Source: an uncultured Bacteroidota bacterium (GTDB taxonomy: Bacteria; Bacteroidota; Bacteroidia; Chitinophagales; Chitinophagaceae). Taken from it: a DNA stretch of 64,000 nucleotides. Where the stretch lies: contig CAIJFI010000017.1 in the NCBI GenBank assembly GCA_903819975.1, forward strand, positions 62,001 to 126,000, given 5' to 3'. This document shows, piece after piece, positions 25,808 through 36,469 of the stretch. Below the pieces are notes generated by a model, which saw only the letters and a program-made list of their open reading frames with translations, was not told the origin of the DNA and did no database searches. The translations under genes and the position numbers were made by a program. Positions within the stretch are counted from its first letter, which is position 1, and each line of letters starts with the position of its first letter.

Positions 25808-28800
25808 CATTCACTCCTGCCCTAGTATTCACTATTGGAGGAGATGAAGATATGTATGGCGTAGCCCTTCTTTGGTCAAAGAAGAATTTCAGATTAATCT
25901 TACTATTTAATACATAGTCTATTGAAGGCTGTAATGTAATTTCTTTTTGACCACCAGTGCCGTATGCATTGGTTTGATCCAATCTGCTATTACTATTATA
26001 TACATCACGCATTGACATGTCAAAACGGAATGTTAGGTCGTTGTTTAATTTGTTGTTATTTAAACCAGGAATATTAAAAGGAAGCTTTAATCCTTTTTTA
26101 CGCCAGCTTGTGCCAATCACCCACTCCTTACTATTGTTTTCACTAAGTTGATAGTCCACTAAACTTAAAGACAACATCCTGCTCTTTTTATATTCAAATC
26201 TTAGAGACCATTGATTAACTGTTGTAACATTTATACCAATTAATGGTTCCATTCTTTCACTAATTGTCACGTTTGGAATTAAGAAATAAGGAATATAATT
26301 CCCACTAATAGGATCCAAGAATGTTGGCGTTCCTCTCTTTGTAATATCGTCTACAAAATTCAATGAGCTAGTAAAACTATTCATTGCTAAGCTACCATTA
26401 TACCCATTGGTTAAAGTGATATTAGTAAAATATTCTGATAGTCCTGGAACTTTAGAAAGCCCACTATACATAATGCTCCAGTTTGGTTTTGGAATCATTC
26501 CTGTAAATGGATTAGAACGAATATTACTGTTTACCTCGTTTATTAATGAAACTTTTTTAGGATCCTGTCCGGTATATGCAGCAATAAATGATGGAATTAA
26601 TACATCCTGTGCATATCTTCCATAACCCAATGCATATCCACTTGGATCCACATTGCCACCTAACCTTTTTGAGATAATACTACGATAATTTTGGAATGCC
26701 TTAAACTGTAATGAAATAACATTTGGATCATGATTATCAAAGAAGGTATTTAAAGCCATATAGCTAATATTAAAACCTCCTGCCGACAAAGGATTGGCAT
26801 GCGTTCTAATACCTGTGTATGAAAAACTAGTATCCTTAAATAATTCAGAATACTCTTTTGAGAATGTTTTATTAAAATGAATGTCTACGATAAATGACTT
26901 AACGGGTTCTAATAAAATTCTTGCAGTTAATTTTTGATCAAAAGTTTGTCTAAAGACCATATTAAAAGCAGGATCTCTAGTTAGATTCCCCTTTTTCTCT
27001 TGGGCATTTAACCAACTTGAATCAGGCTGAGTACCAAACATGTAATCAATATTGGGAGACAATCCAGTAAATGATTTATCTAAGAACTTGACGCCTGACA
27101 TATATCCGGGCAATCTGCTATTATAGTTTTCACCATAATCAATATTTGCAGTTTGCATCATTGTCAAGAATCTAGCTATTGGTTTCACATACTCAGGTAC
27201 ATCAATAGGCTGATTGGCCATTAATAATCTTTGTGCTATGCGCTCTTGCCTTTTAGTTTCTCTCCATTTTTTTAATGCCTCATCACGTGCCTTTCCTACC
27301 TTACCCGCTAGGGCTTCTTCTTTTGTCATTAAAATCTTAGACGCTAATGGATTGTTTACATTTTGACGGCCTGTATTATACCCTGTTGTAATTGCTGCAT
27401 TAATATATTTTGACTTCTTAAATAAGTTAGTAAAATTAAACTGTGCGTTAATTTGTTGTGACAAAGTATTTTCAATTGTATTTCCCAATGACTGCGCTAA
27501 CCTACTTGCACCAATCCAATTGTAGTTAGTAGAAAAATTATAACTAGAAGTAATCCAGTTGGTAATTGGCAATTTATTTAATGGGATATCATAACGCATT
27601 GTCAACTTTTGGTTGTACAATGTATTTCTGCCTCCGCCAAATAACATTCTACTTATTGAGTCACGTTTAGCTTGTGTATTAATTTGACCATCTGGTTCGT
27701 CAATACGAGAATTCATCGTTGCATTAAAATCCATATTTAATGACCTAGTTAATGGCCAACGCATGTTAAACAACCTAACCATAGTGAAATACTTATTATA
27801 GGTAGTCTCAACTTTTTCAGTTGTGCCATCATAAGAACTTACTACCCTTGGCGTAAATTCACCATACTGTCTATCCAACACCGTTCTAAAACTAATTAAA
27901 CTTGGTGATGGATTCACATTGATCTCCTTTGCCCATGCTAGCCACGGTGAGGCATTTTTAAGTATTTTCTTAAATGGCTCAATTGGTTTAGCATTATGAT
28001 TATAGGTATACCCAATAGCTCCTCTTTGCTTTACCATTTTATTTTCTTCGATTAATGGACTTGTCTGTATCAATTGAGAATATGAATAACTAAAATCCAA
28101 ATTGCTTATGCTAATTAAACTTGTCTTAGTACTAGGCAAGAATCTTACATTGGTAAAATTCAAAGTCTTAATAGTAGTTTGATCTGCAGAGGCATTACGC
28201 ACAGAATCCTTTTTTGCACCACTTAAAGAATTTATTTTATCCTGATACAAGATGTCTTTATCGAAAGGATCATACAATGGCGTTTCAATTGACTTATTAA
28301 TACTCGCAAATACAGGCAAGGACAATCTGGTTTTTTTAGGAAGTAACTTACCAGCGTCAATATTAGTTGCTATATCTAATTGCGTCAACCCTGTTTTAGC
28401 GCGCTGATTCATGTTTTGTTCTATTGTTCCGAATCCAGCTGTTCTATTATTTGCAGATATAGCAATGGTACCAAGATCCGCCATTACCAAATCCATTCTA
28501 CCCAATGCTGCCCATGAACCACGTTCGTCTAAATCTGATAACCTTAATTCATTAATCCAAACCTCTGCATCCATCTGTTGCAAATTAGATGTGTTTTCAA
28601 ATGCAATCATAATGCCGCGCACTTCACCCAAATTAGGATTACCCATTACTGCATATCGCTGATTGTTTGAAGACTGAAACTGCGAATACTTTGTAGTATA
28701 AGAGAAGTGTTGTTTATCTCGCTCTAATTTTAAATTAATTAAATCAACAAGATTTAAGTTCAGCTCATTTTGTGCAGGCCAAACTAAATTTGCTTCTGCG

Positions 28801-31800
28801 TTTGAGTATGATTTTTGTGCGGTTGTAGTAAGCGGTATTCTTATTTCATAATAGTTATTTTGAAAATCCTGACCCATTCTAATCACTGCAGTTATTACAC
28901 CATTTTCGGTTTGTGTAATATTATTTTTATTTTCAGCATGCAAGAACATTGATAACTTACCATACTTACGAATATCAACATTCATTGTTTTAAAAACACC
29001 TCTAGCCGATTTCCCTTTTTCTAAATTATGAATTTGAACACTTAATGCTTGTTCGTTTTGCAATAAATTAACTCCATTATTACTTAACAATTGAACTCGC
29101 TCAATACCAGGAGGAATAATGTAATTCACTGGAGTTCTACTTCCATTCTCTTCGATACTTACTGCCAAAGTATTTACTGTTGAGTTAGTGCTGTTGACAA
29201 TTGGAGTATAATTCCCCGTACTATCCACTTCATACATGTATTGTCTCCACTGATTACGAACTAAACCAAATTTTGCAAAACGTAAAGTGATTGAATCCTC
29301 AAATCCAGTCAAATACATTCTCATGAACCTGATAGATTTAAAGTCCTTTATTCCCCCAACCGAATCCGAATATGATTTCACTGGCACTCTAAATAAATAC
29401 CAATTTTCAACACTCTTACTTCCATCTGCCAATGTTACATTTACTGTTTTAGCATCTGTTACATATTTTGTAGCACCCACTCCCATACTATTTTTTTGTA
29501 AAGGAATCTCATACTCAAAATATGCTTCGGTTTCGTTTAAAGTATTGTCTCTGTTTAAATCCTCATTGTCTGGCAGTAAAGTAGACGCACTACTAAATTG
29601 ACTTGAGCCTGCAATTGCCGAGTTTCCTTGTGGGTTATTGAAATATTTATACCTACCTAGGATGCCTACATTACCCGCGTCGTATTGCGCATCACGATAC
29701 CATACATAATTATCTGCAGAAGGGTCTTTAGTGAATTGCTGAGCTACAACTGGATTTGAAATTTGACTAATTACAGTTGCTCGTTTTAATCTTTCTTCCT
29801 CGTCATTCATACCATCCAAACCAACGTCTTGAAACTTTCTATCTTCGGAATTATTACTAAATGCATTGGTTACTTGGATTGGATTCACAGGCACTTTACC
29901 CCATACCGAACTATCAATTTGCGCAGGTATGGTTGGAGTTGGCATCCCATTTTCATAGAATCGTCTTCCATCTCTTAAAATATCCTCACTAACATTTCCT
30001 AAGTTCAAAACCAATTTGCCTTTTGATGCAGGAGATTTAATAAATGGATCTTGAACCCAGAATTCAACATATTCAATAATACTAGTTTCAAAATCTGTTT
30101 GATCCAAGGCACGCATTATACCTCCCCATTTGTCGGTAGGATTTTTGAATTTACCAGTAGCATCTAAATCTTTATAGTTATAGTTATACGGCCCTCTGTC
30201 TTTTGGATAATACGTTAAGTCAAATGTTGGCAATTGAACATCCGTAATATTCGTTGTTTTATTTGGGAACAGTTCATTGGTAAAAACTTGTCTAACTCTT
30301 GGATCACTTAATAATGCAACATTAGCGTTCATTGGATTATTCGGACTATTTCGATCCTGCAAAGTAGGTTCAATAGTATACCAAGACAACCTTGCTCTGT
30401 TTTTATTATAGTCAATATTGTCAGAAAGATTGCCTTCGGGAAAACGATCCATTGGTGTTGAAGCCAATGCCCATGAAGTAAATGGAAAACGCAAATCAAT
30501 GTCCGTTCTTGTAGCTTCAAAATCGTCTAAATAAACAACACCTGCTCCTCCTTTGCCAATTTGTTGTGCATGACCTGGTTGCAAATAAGCAGCTTCTCCA
30601 TTAGCCGTGATATAAGACTTTGCTTTAGTTTTATAAAAAGGCAATTTGTTTAATAGTCTTGTCACGCTAGGAACTTCTGCTTTGTAATTAAAGTCAAACC
30701 CATACATCGCATTCTTAATAGGATCAGAACCGAAATTTGTTTTTGTAAAAAATGGGCGTTCACTTAATCTTTCTGTAGAGAATCCGAAATTAAAATTCTT
30801 ACTAGCCATATAATCCAATCTTAACGCCCTAAAACCTCTTTCCTGAAATCCAAAGCCAAGGTTATTTTCAAATGAAACATTAACTGGAATATTGGAACCT
30901 AAAATACCTGGATTAATAATACGGACTGTACCGGAACCATAATCCACAATATAATCAACTCCTTCTTTTAAAATTTGTCCACCAGCTCTAACACTTACCG
31001 AACCTGGAGGAACATTAAATGCATTTAAACTAATTTCTGCTCCACCACTACTCCCTTTAACTTGACCTTCCATTACAAACCTATCTAAGTTGGTGAAAGT
31101 TTGTGCTTCGGATTTAATGGTGCGATATAATTGAGGGAAAATATATTTATTAGCAATATTACTGTCAACTCCTTTAAACGCAATACTCTTTAAGTCTTCC
31201 CCAAAAGGCTCCAATAAAGGAAATACAATGCGCCCCATTTTTGATAAAACCGTATATCCTTCAACGTAGTCAAACATACCATCTGGTTGAGGATCGTTAT
31301 GATTGTTTAATCGATCTAATTGCAATATTTTTATCAAGGACTGTCCATCTACTGCAGGGCCTGTAACAGGAAGATATCTTTTTAATCCAGCTCCTGGTGC
31401 TTCGTACATTACATTCAACTGAAAATCTTGTTGTTGAATAGAGCCAAATAAGTCTAATGAATAAACGTTCTTCATCATTAAATCCCAAATAGGTAAATCT
31501 GTTCTTTGTGTAGTTGCTTTCAACAATTTTAAGAACATAATTTGTTGTACACCATTGTTTGGATTTAAAGCTATATTGTCAGAAAACTCCCCCACTTGAT
31601 ATACCCTTCCATTATAAGTATATTGGAATGCAACACCCAAAACTTCATCTGGTTGCAACGGAATGTTTAAGGATAAAAACCCAATTTGAGGATTGAAATA
31701 ATATTCGTTCTCTGTTAGTTTTCTTGCAAATGTGCGTTCATAATCTTCGGCCGATCGCATGCCTTCAGATGATAAAATACTAGCTATGCCGGATGGATTT

Positions 31801-33008
31801 CGGGAACTCGCATTATTTGATAAAGTTGAATACAAATTATTGGCACTATTATCCGGATATAAATTAGCAGTTCCTTGCCATCTATTATTATGGGGCTTAG
31901 GTTCTCCTAAATCGGCAAGACCTACTACATCTCTAGCATTTGTAGTTTGACCATTTCTGTTTGTTACCCAAACCTCTATTCTTTTAATCTGTGCTTGTGA
32001 ATTAACCAAAGGCAAAGTTGACATTGCCTTATTATAATTACTTCTAAAATATTGGGCTAATAAAAAGTGTCTATTTTCTTCGTAATCATCTAAACGCTTC
32101 TGAAATTTTTGAGTAGTTGCCCCACCCTGTAAATTCATAGATTGGCGCTGAGATTTTTGGTTGGCAATAGCAGCTGTTATAAATAATTTACCAAATTGTA
32201 ATTGAGTTTTAATACCAAACAAGTTTTGAGTACTTGGTATTAATGCACTTCTAGAAATATAATTAATATTACCTGCCTCGATACTTTTTATGATTTCATC
32301 TTTCTTACCCTTGTAATTTAACTTGATTTGATTGTCGAACCCTAAATTAGATAAAGTATTAAAGTTAATTGGGAATGTTAATTTGTCACCTATACTTGCA
32401 TTCATACTAAAATTAGTACTTGCATCAAAATCAAAACCTCCATTGGAACGTGCACGTTCGGGCAGGGTTGGATTCATTACAGTTTGTCCTTGATATCCTG
32501 CTTTAATATTGATTTCACCAACCGGTTTAAAACTTAATTTTAAATCACTACCCGTTTTCCCGAATAAACGATCAAAATAACTATCAAACACTTTTGCTTT
32601 TGGACGACTAATTTTTCTATTTAATACGCCAAGCGAATTAGCACGTTGTAAAAAATATGCTTTTTCGTCCTTATCAGATTTTAATTTCCAATACTCTTTA
32701 AAATTTAAACTTGTAGGTGTCTTTACTAATCTGCCATTTATAAATTCCCTTACATAATACTGTTTTGTAACAGGGTCGTATTCCACATTACGCTTTATAA
32801 AACTTGTATCTCTTAAGTCAAAAGGATTATTGCTTGGTTGAGATAAAAAATCTCCACGCCTATCTCTAATAGCGTAATGTATCGTGTCTTTTAGATTTGG
32901 CTTGACAACTGTGTCAGCTAATTTCAAGTTTTTATTTAATTGCGCACTTACTGGATCTTTAATTAAGAACAGTAAAGTCGAACAAATTATGACTTGAATT
33001 ATTTTCAA
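25791..33008 (-). CDS. sprA: SprA, T9SS outer-membrane translocon / gliding motility protein
   Basis: 2405-residue outer-membrane protein, the length expected for SprA (SovA), the giant beta-barrel through which type IX secretion substrates leave the cell. The signal peptide ends near residue 23 (...DPVSAQ). Recognisable family segments include FKPVGEINIKAGYQGQTVMN, DASTNFSMNASIGDKLTFPI, a conserved GKGGAGVVYLDDFEATRTDI region and many alternating beta-strand segments to the C-terminus. The only usable start is TTG at 33008, preceded directly by an in-frame stop. It lies 17 bases after ruvA and is probably co-transcribed with it. The window holds likely clients: the giant adhesin and the small sorted protein. 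Confidence 0.96.
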   Translation of the reverse strand: MKIIQVIICSTLLFLIKDPVSAQLNKNLKLADTVVKPNLKDTIHYAIRDRRGDFLSQPSNNPFDLRDTSFIKRNVEYDPVTKQYYVREFINGRLVKTPTSLNFKEYWKLKSDKDEKAYFLQRANSLGVLNRKISRPKAKVFDSYFDRLFGKTGSDLKLSFKPVGEINIKAGYQGQTVMNPTLPERARSNGGFDFDASTNFSMNASIGDKLTFPINFNTLSNLGFDNQIKLNYKGKKDEIIKSIEAGNINYISRSALIPSTQNLFGIKTQLQFGKLFITAAIANQKSQRQSMNLQGGATTQKFQKRLDDYEENRHFLLAQYFRSNYNKAMSTLPLVNSQAQIKRIEVWVTNRNGQTTNARDVVGLADLGEPKPHNNRWQGTANLYPDNSANNLYSTLSNNASSRNPSGIASILSSEGMRSAEDYERTFARKLTENEYYFNPQIGFLSLNIPLQPDEVLGVAFQYTYNGRVYQVGEFSDNIALNPNNGVQQIMFLKLLKATTQRTDLPIWDLMMKNVYSLDLFGSIQQQDFQLNVMYEAPGAGLKRYLPVTGPAVDGQSLIKILQLDRLNNHNDPQPDGMFDYVEGYTVLSKMGRIVFPLLEPFGEDLKSIAFKGVDSNIANKYIFPQLYRTIKSEAQTFTNLDRFVMEGQVKGSSGGAEISLNAFNVPPGSVSVRAGGQILKEGVDYIVDYGSGTVRIINPGILGSNIPVNVSFENNLGFGFQERGFRALRLDYMASKNFNFGFSTERLSERPFFTKTNFGSDPIKNAMYGFDFNYKAEVPSVTRLLNKLPFYKTKAKSYITANGEAAYLQPGHAQQIGKGGAGVVYLDDFEATRTDIDLRFPFTSWALASTPMDRFPEGNLSDNIDYNKNRARLSWYTIEPTLQDRNSPNNPMNANVALLSDPRVRQVFTNELFPNKTTNITDVQLPTFDLTYYPKDRGPYNYNYKDLDATGKFKNPTDKWGGIMRALDQTDFETSIIEYVEFWVQDPFIKSPASKGKLVLNLGNVSEDILRDGRRFYENGMPTPTIPAQIDSSVWGKVPVNPIQVTNAFSNNSEDRKFQDVGLDGMNDEEERLKRATVISQISNPVVAQQFTKDPSADNYVWYRDAQYDAGNVGILGRYKYFNNPQGNSAIAGSSQFSSASTLLPDNEDLNRDNTLNETEAYFEYEIPLQKNSMGVGATKYVTDAKTVNVTLADGSKSVENWYLFRVPVKSYSDSVGGIKDFKSIRFMRMYLTGFEDSITLRFAKFGLVRNQWRQYMYEVDSTGNYTPIVNSTNSTVNTLAVSIEENGSRTPVNYIIPPGIERVQLLSNNGVNLLQNEQALSVQIHNLEKGKSARGVFKTMNVDIRKYGKLSMFLHAENKNNITQTENGVITAVIRMGQDFQNNYYEIRIPLTTTAQKSYSNAEANLVWPAQNELNLNLVDLINLKLERDKQHFSYTTKYSQFQSSNNQRYAVMGNPNLGEVRGIMIAFENTSNLQQMDAEVWINELRLSDLDERGSWAALGRMDLVMADLGTIAISANNRTAGFGTIEQNMNQRAKTGLTQLDIATNIDAGKLLPKKTRLSLPVFASINKSIETPLYDPFDKDILYQDKINSLSGAKKDSVRNASADQTTIKTLNFTNVRFLPSTKTSLISISNLDFSYSYSQLIQTSPLIEENKMVKQRGAIGYTYNHNAKPIEPFKKILKNASPWLAWAKEINVNPSPSLISFRTVLDRQYGEFTPRVVSSYDGTTEKVETTYNKYFTMVRLFNMRWPLTRSLNMDFNATMNSRIDEPDGQINTQAKRDSISRMLFGGGRNTLYNQKLTMRYDIPLNKLPITNWITSSYNFSTNYNWIGASRLAQSLGNTIENTLSQQINAQFNFTNLFKKSKYINAAITTGYNTGRQNVNNPLASKILMTKEEALAGKVGKARDEALKKWRETKRQERIAQRLLMANQPIDVPEYVKPIARFLTMMQTANIDYGENYNSRLPGYMSGVKFLDKSFTGLSPNIDYMFGTQPDSSWLNAQEKKGNLTRDPAFNMVFRQTFDQKLTARILLEPVKSFIVDIHFNKTFSKEYSELFKDTSFSYTGIRTHANPLSAGGFNISYMALNTFFDNHDPNVISLQFKAFQNYRSIISKRLGGNVDPSGYALGYGRYAQDVLIPSFIAAYTGQDPKKVSLINEVNSNIRSNPFTGMIPKPNWSIMYSGLSKVPGLSEYFTNITLTNGYNGSLAMNSFTSSLNFVDDITKRGTPTFLDPISGNYIPYFLIPNVTISERMEPLIGINVTTVNQWSLRFEYKKSRMLSLSLVDYQLSENNSKEWVIGTSWRKKGLKLPFNIPGLNNNKLNNDLTFRFDMSMRDVYNSNSRLDQTNAYGTGGQKEITLQPSIDYVLNSKINLKFFFDQRRATPYISSSPPIVNTRAGVNVRIAL

Positions 33009-33025
33009 TTAAATAACATTAGTAA

Positions 33026-33619
33026 TTAACAATTCTTAAGCGCAGCTTTAATAAGCGTTTCTAAATTTAATTGATCGCCCTCTGCTTTGATGGTTTTATC
33101 CACTGCTTTTTCAGCTATGGCTTTTTGAATTCCTAAAGCAATTAACGCTTGTATTGCATCCTGATGTGGATTTACTTGGGTCGCTGCAAAACCACCTAGT
33201 GGATTATTGTTCATACTAATCTTAGAAAGTTTATCTTTTAGTTCAAGCACTAGTCTTTCTGCGGATTTTTTCCCAATGCCTTTTATTGCTTCTAATTGTC
33301 TTGCATCGCCTTGTACAATGGCACGAATAATTTCTTCTGGTTGCATACCCGACAACATCATTCTTGCAGTGGTTGCTCCAACACCAGACACACTTATTAG
33401 ATTAAGAAATAATTCCTTTTCTTGTAGCTCATGAAAACCAAAAAGTACCTGTGAATTTTCGGTAATATGTAAATAAGTGTGAAGTTGCCCACTCTCCTTT
33501 TTTGAAATAGCCTCGTAAGTATGTAAGCTGATATTAACTTCATATCCTACACCACCTACATCTACTAATAATTTAGCGGGGGTTACTTGAACAAAATTGC
33601 CTCTTAAAAATGCGATCAT
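33026..33619 (-). CDS. ruvA: RuvA, Holliday junction branch migration subunit
   Basis: 197-residue DNA-binding subunit of the RuvAB branch-migration motor. The N-terminal OB-fold domain (MIAFLRGNFVQ...VDVGGVGYEV) is followed by two helix-hairpin-helix motifs (SGVGATTARMML and KGIGKKSAERLVLEL at about 75-125). A flexible linker leads to the C-terminal RuvB-contacting domain (DAIQALIALGIQKAIAEKAV). The ATG is at 33619. It is the first gene of a ruvA-sprA unit and diverges from fabH. Confidence 0.97.
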   Translation of the reverse strand: MIAFLRGNFVQVTPAKLLVDVGGVGYEVNISLHTYEAISKKESGQLHTYLHITENSQVLFGFHELQEKELFLNLISVSGVGATTARMMLSGMQPEEIIRAIVQGDARQLEAIKGIGKKSAERLVLELKDKLSKISMNNNPLGGFAATQVNPHQDAIQALIALGIQKAIAEKAVDKTIKAEGDQLNLETLIKAALKNC

Positions 33620-33659
33620 AAGTGACCAAAATTAACGCATAAGTCACGAAAAATGGCCT

Positions 33660-33695
33660 TTTGGCAGTATTCTTAGCCAAAATTTAAGATATTTG
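33660..33695 (+). promoter_or_regulatory. Candidate promoter of fabH
   Basis: TTTG at 33660-33663, 24-base spacer and GATATTTG at 33688-33695 (one mismatch to TAnnTTTG). Predicted start is about 20 bases ahead of the fabH ATG. Confidence 0.35.
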
Positions 33696-33718
33696 TATGC
33701 CAAAATAATAAAGATACT

Positions 33719-34711
33719 ATGTCACAAACAGTTAGAGCTGCTATTACATCGGTTGGAGGATATGTTCCAGAGACTAAATTGACCAATTTTGATCTTGAAA
33801 AAATGGTAGATACCAATGATGAATGGATCCGAACAAGAACCGGTATTTCCGAGCGAAGAATATTAAAGGAACCAGGCAAAGCAAGTTCTGATATGGCTGT
33901 AAAAGCTATAGAAGAAATTCTACAAAAAAAGAAGCTAAACCCAATGGATATTGATTGTATCATTTGTGCAACAGTTACTCCTGACATGGTATTCCCTGCA
34001 ACAGCAAATATTATTGGAGATAAAATTGGTGCAAAAAATGCATTTGGCTTTGACCTAGGTGCCGCATGTAGTGGATTTTTATTTGCATTACATACAGGTG
34101 CTACTTTTATTGAAAGTGGTCGTTACAAAAAAGTGATAGTAGTAGGTGTAGATAAAATGAGTTCTATTATTGATTATACCGACCGTGCTACTTGTATCAT
34201 TTTTGGTGATGGCGCAGGCGCTGTTTTATTGGAGCCTAGTGCAGACGAAAATGGCTTCCAAGATGCTATTTTAAAAAGTGATGGAAGTGGTCGTGATTAT
34301 TTACATATTAAAGCAGGCGGAAGTTTAAAACCAGCAACAGTGGAAACTGTAATGGCGAAAGAACATTATGCATTCCAGGACGGGCAACCTGTATTTAAAT
34401 TTGCTGTGAAAGGCATGGCCGACGTTACTGCCGATTTATTAGAAAAACATAATTTAACGGGAGAAGATATTACATGGTTGGTGCCGCACCAAGCCAATTT
34501 ACGAATTATAGATGCAACAGCTAATAGAGCAGGAATCCCGAAAGAAAAAGTGATGATCAATATTCAAAAGTACGGGAATACAACAGCAGCAACCATTCCA
34601 TTGTGTTTATGGGAATGGGAATCTCAACTAAAAAAAGGAGATAATATAATTTTAGCAGCATTTGGAGGAGGATTTACTTGGGGCGCCGCTTGGGTTAAAT
34701 GGGCATACTAA
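33719..34711 (+). CDS. fabH: FabH, 3-oxoacyl-ACP synthase III
   Basis: 330-residue condensing enzyme that starts fatty-acid elongation from acyl-CoA and malonyl-ACP. The catalytic triad is complete: Cys117 in [11 protein letters not shown], His257 in VPHQANLRI and Asn287 in [11 protein letters not shown]. The C-terminus [13 protein letters not shown] is typical. It diverges from ruvA; the PLP-enzyme gene follows after 39 bases. Bacteroidota often carry several FabH copies; this one has no odd residues. Confidence 0.96.
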   Translation: MSQTVRAAITSVGGYVPETKLTNFDLEKMVDTNDEWIRTRTGISERRILKEPGKASSDMAVKAIEEILQKKKLNPMDIDCIICATVTPDMVFPATANIIGDKIGAKNAFGFDLGAACSGFLFALHTGATFIESGRYKKVIVVGVDKMSSIIDYTDRATCIIFGDGAGAVLLEPSADENGFQDAILKSDGSGRDYLHIKAGGSLKPATVETVMAKEHYAFQDGQPVFKFAVKGMADVTADLLEKHNLTGEDITWLVPHQANLRIIDATANRAGIPKEKVMINIQKYGNTTAATIPLCLWEWESQLKKGDNIILAAFGGGFTWGAAWVKWAY

Positions 34712-34750
34712 TTATTAAAGATTATATTTAACAAAATAAATTGGACAACT

Positions 34751-35983
34751 ATGGGAAAGAAAACATTTAAAGGAATTAGCACGGTAACCTTACACGCTGC
34801 TAGTCATGAAAACGATAATTTTTCACATACTACTCCTATTTATGCAACTTCTACTTTCACATTTGGATCGGCCGAAGAAGGTATGGACAGATTTAAAGGT
34901 GATGATAAAACCAGACTTTACACAAGATGGGGTAATCCAACTTTTACAGCTGCAGAACAAACTATTGAAGCATTAGAAGCACATGGATTAAAGAATGAGC
35001 AAGGAGAACCATTACAAGTAAAAGCATTGTTACACTCAAGTGGACAAGCAGCAATGACCACATTATTTTTTAGTAATCTTAGCGCTGGTGACACTTTGAT
35101 TTCACATTACTCATTATACGGAGGTTCGCAGGAGTTGATGCAAAAAGTTTTGAATGAAGCAGGTGTTAAAGTAATATTAATAGATATTCATGACGAAGCA
35201 TTGTTGTTAGAAACCATTAAAGCAAATCCAAATACGAAACTTATTCATTTAGAAACCCCTGCCAATCCTACTTTGCAGTGCGTGGACATTGAAGCAGTTT
35301 GTAAAATTGCACATGCAAATGGAATAAAAGTTTCAGTTGACAATACTGTTGCAACGCCTTATTTACAACAACCATTTGCATTAGGTGCCGATTTCGTATT
35401 TCATTCTGCCACTAAATTTCTAAACGGCCATGGTAGCGCATTACATGGCGTGTTATTAGGAAAAGATTTAGAATTAATGCATACTAAGGTTTGGAAATGG
35501 CATGTGTTATTAGGGGGCAATAGCAATGCATTTGATGCTTACTTATTAATACAAGGAATGAAAACCTTAGAATTAAGAATGGAGAAACATTGTAGCAACG
35601 CAGCAAAGGTGGCCGCTTTTTTAGAAACCCATCCAGCTATTGCGCATGTTAATTATACTGGCCTTGCATCTCATCCACATCACGCGATTGCTAAAAAGCA
35701 AATGAAGCAACATGCACCATTAATTAGTTTTGAATTAAAAGGCGGCATTGAAGCAGGAAAGAAATTTATCAACGCAGTTGAAATTTGTACCAGAGCTGTT
35801 TCCTTAGGAACTGTGGACACTTTGGTATCACACCCAGCTAGCATGACGCATATGTCTATCCCTAAAGTGGAAAGAGAAAAGTATGGTATTACAGACGGAC
35901 TAATACGCATGAGTGTGGGTATTGAAAATATCGAAGACTTAGAAGCAGATTTAGCACAAGCATTAGCAATAGCTCAAGCATAA
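34751..35983 (+). CDS. PLP-dependent trans-sulfuration enzyme (Cys/Met metabolism family)
   Basis: 410-residue enzyme of the cystathionine gamma-synthase / O-acetylhomoserine sulfhydrylase / methionine gamma-lyase family. Cofactor residues are visible: Tyr57 and Arg59 of YTRWGNPT, Asp197 in VSVDNTVATPY and the Schiff-base Lys222 in FHSATKFLNGHG. Which reaction it catalyses cannot be decided by eye. The neighbours are fabH upstream and a GNAT gene 30 bases downstream, so there is no methionine operon to help. Confidence 0.92.
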   Translation: MGKKTFKGISTVTLHAASHENDNFSHTTPIYATSTFTFGSAEEGMDRFKGDDKTRLYTRWGNPTFTAAEQTIEALEAHGLKNEQGEPLQVKALLHSSGQAAMTTLFFSNLSAGDTLISHYSLYGGSQELMQKVLNEAGVKVILIDIHDEALLLETIKANPNTKLIHLETPANPTLQCVDIEAVCKIAHANGIKVSVDNTVATPYLQQPFALGADFVFHSATKFLNGHGSALHGVLLGKDLELMHTKVWKWHVLLGGNSNAFDAYLLIQGMKTLELRMEKHCSNAAKVAAFLETHPAIAHVNYTGLASHPHHAIAKKQMKQHAPLISFELKGGIEAGKKFINAVEICTRAVSLGTVDTLVSHPASMTHMSIPKVEREKYGITDGLIRMSVGIENIEDLEADLAQALAIAQA

Positions 35984-36013
35984 TATTTTATAGAAAAAGA
36001 TTAACAAGCAACC

Positions 36014-36463
36014 ATGCAAATAACAATACGCCAAGCGCAAAAAGAAGATTGCGAAAGCATGATGAGATTGATTCATGAACTAGCACTTTATGAAAAAGCA
36101 CCAGAGCAGGTTATCGTTTCATTTGAACATTTTGTAGAGAGTGGTTTTGGGGCGCAGCCCGTATGGTGGGCATTGGTTGCAGAAGTAGATGGTAAAGTTG
36201 AAGGCATGGCATTATACTATATACGCTACTCTACTTGGAAAGGACAAAGAATGTATTTGGAAGATTTAGTAGTTTCTGAAAACATGCGCGGCAATAAAAT
36301 TGGCAGTCTATTATTTGATGCTTTAATTGTTGAAGCTAAAGCGAAAAACTTTAAAGGGATGAACTGGCAGGCCTTGGACTGGAATGAACCTGCGTTAAAT
36401 TTTTACAGAAAATACAATAGTGGATTTGATCCAGAATGGGTAAACTGTTCAATTGACTTTTAA
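36014..36463 (+). CDS. GNAT N-acetyltransferase (SSAT-like)
   Basis: 149-residue acetyltransferase. The acetyl-CoA site shows as LEDLVVSENMRGNKIGSLLF (motif A, RGNKIG loop), followed by WQALDWNEPALNFYRKYNSG. The overall pattern, including IHELALYEKAPE near the N-terminus, resembles diamine/thialysine N-acetyltransferases. It is probably co-transcribed with the PLP enzyme 30 bases upstream. It converges on the PorP/SprF gene with a 6-base gap and no visible terminator. Confidence 0.88.
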   Translation: MQITIRQAQKEDCESMMRLIHELALYEKAPEQVIVSFEHFVESGFGAQPVWWALVAEVDGKVEGMALYYIRYSTWKGQRMYLEDLVVSENMRGNKIGSLLFDALIVEAKAKNFKGMNWQALDWNEPALNFYRKYNSGFDPEWVNCSIDF

Positions 36464-36469
36464 AAGAGG

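Noticed and set aside
33719..36463. fabH-PLP enzyme-GNAT as a biosynthetic gene cluster
   Set aside because: All three are common single-domain housekeeping-type genes; proximity alone does not support a natural-product pathway.
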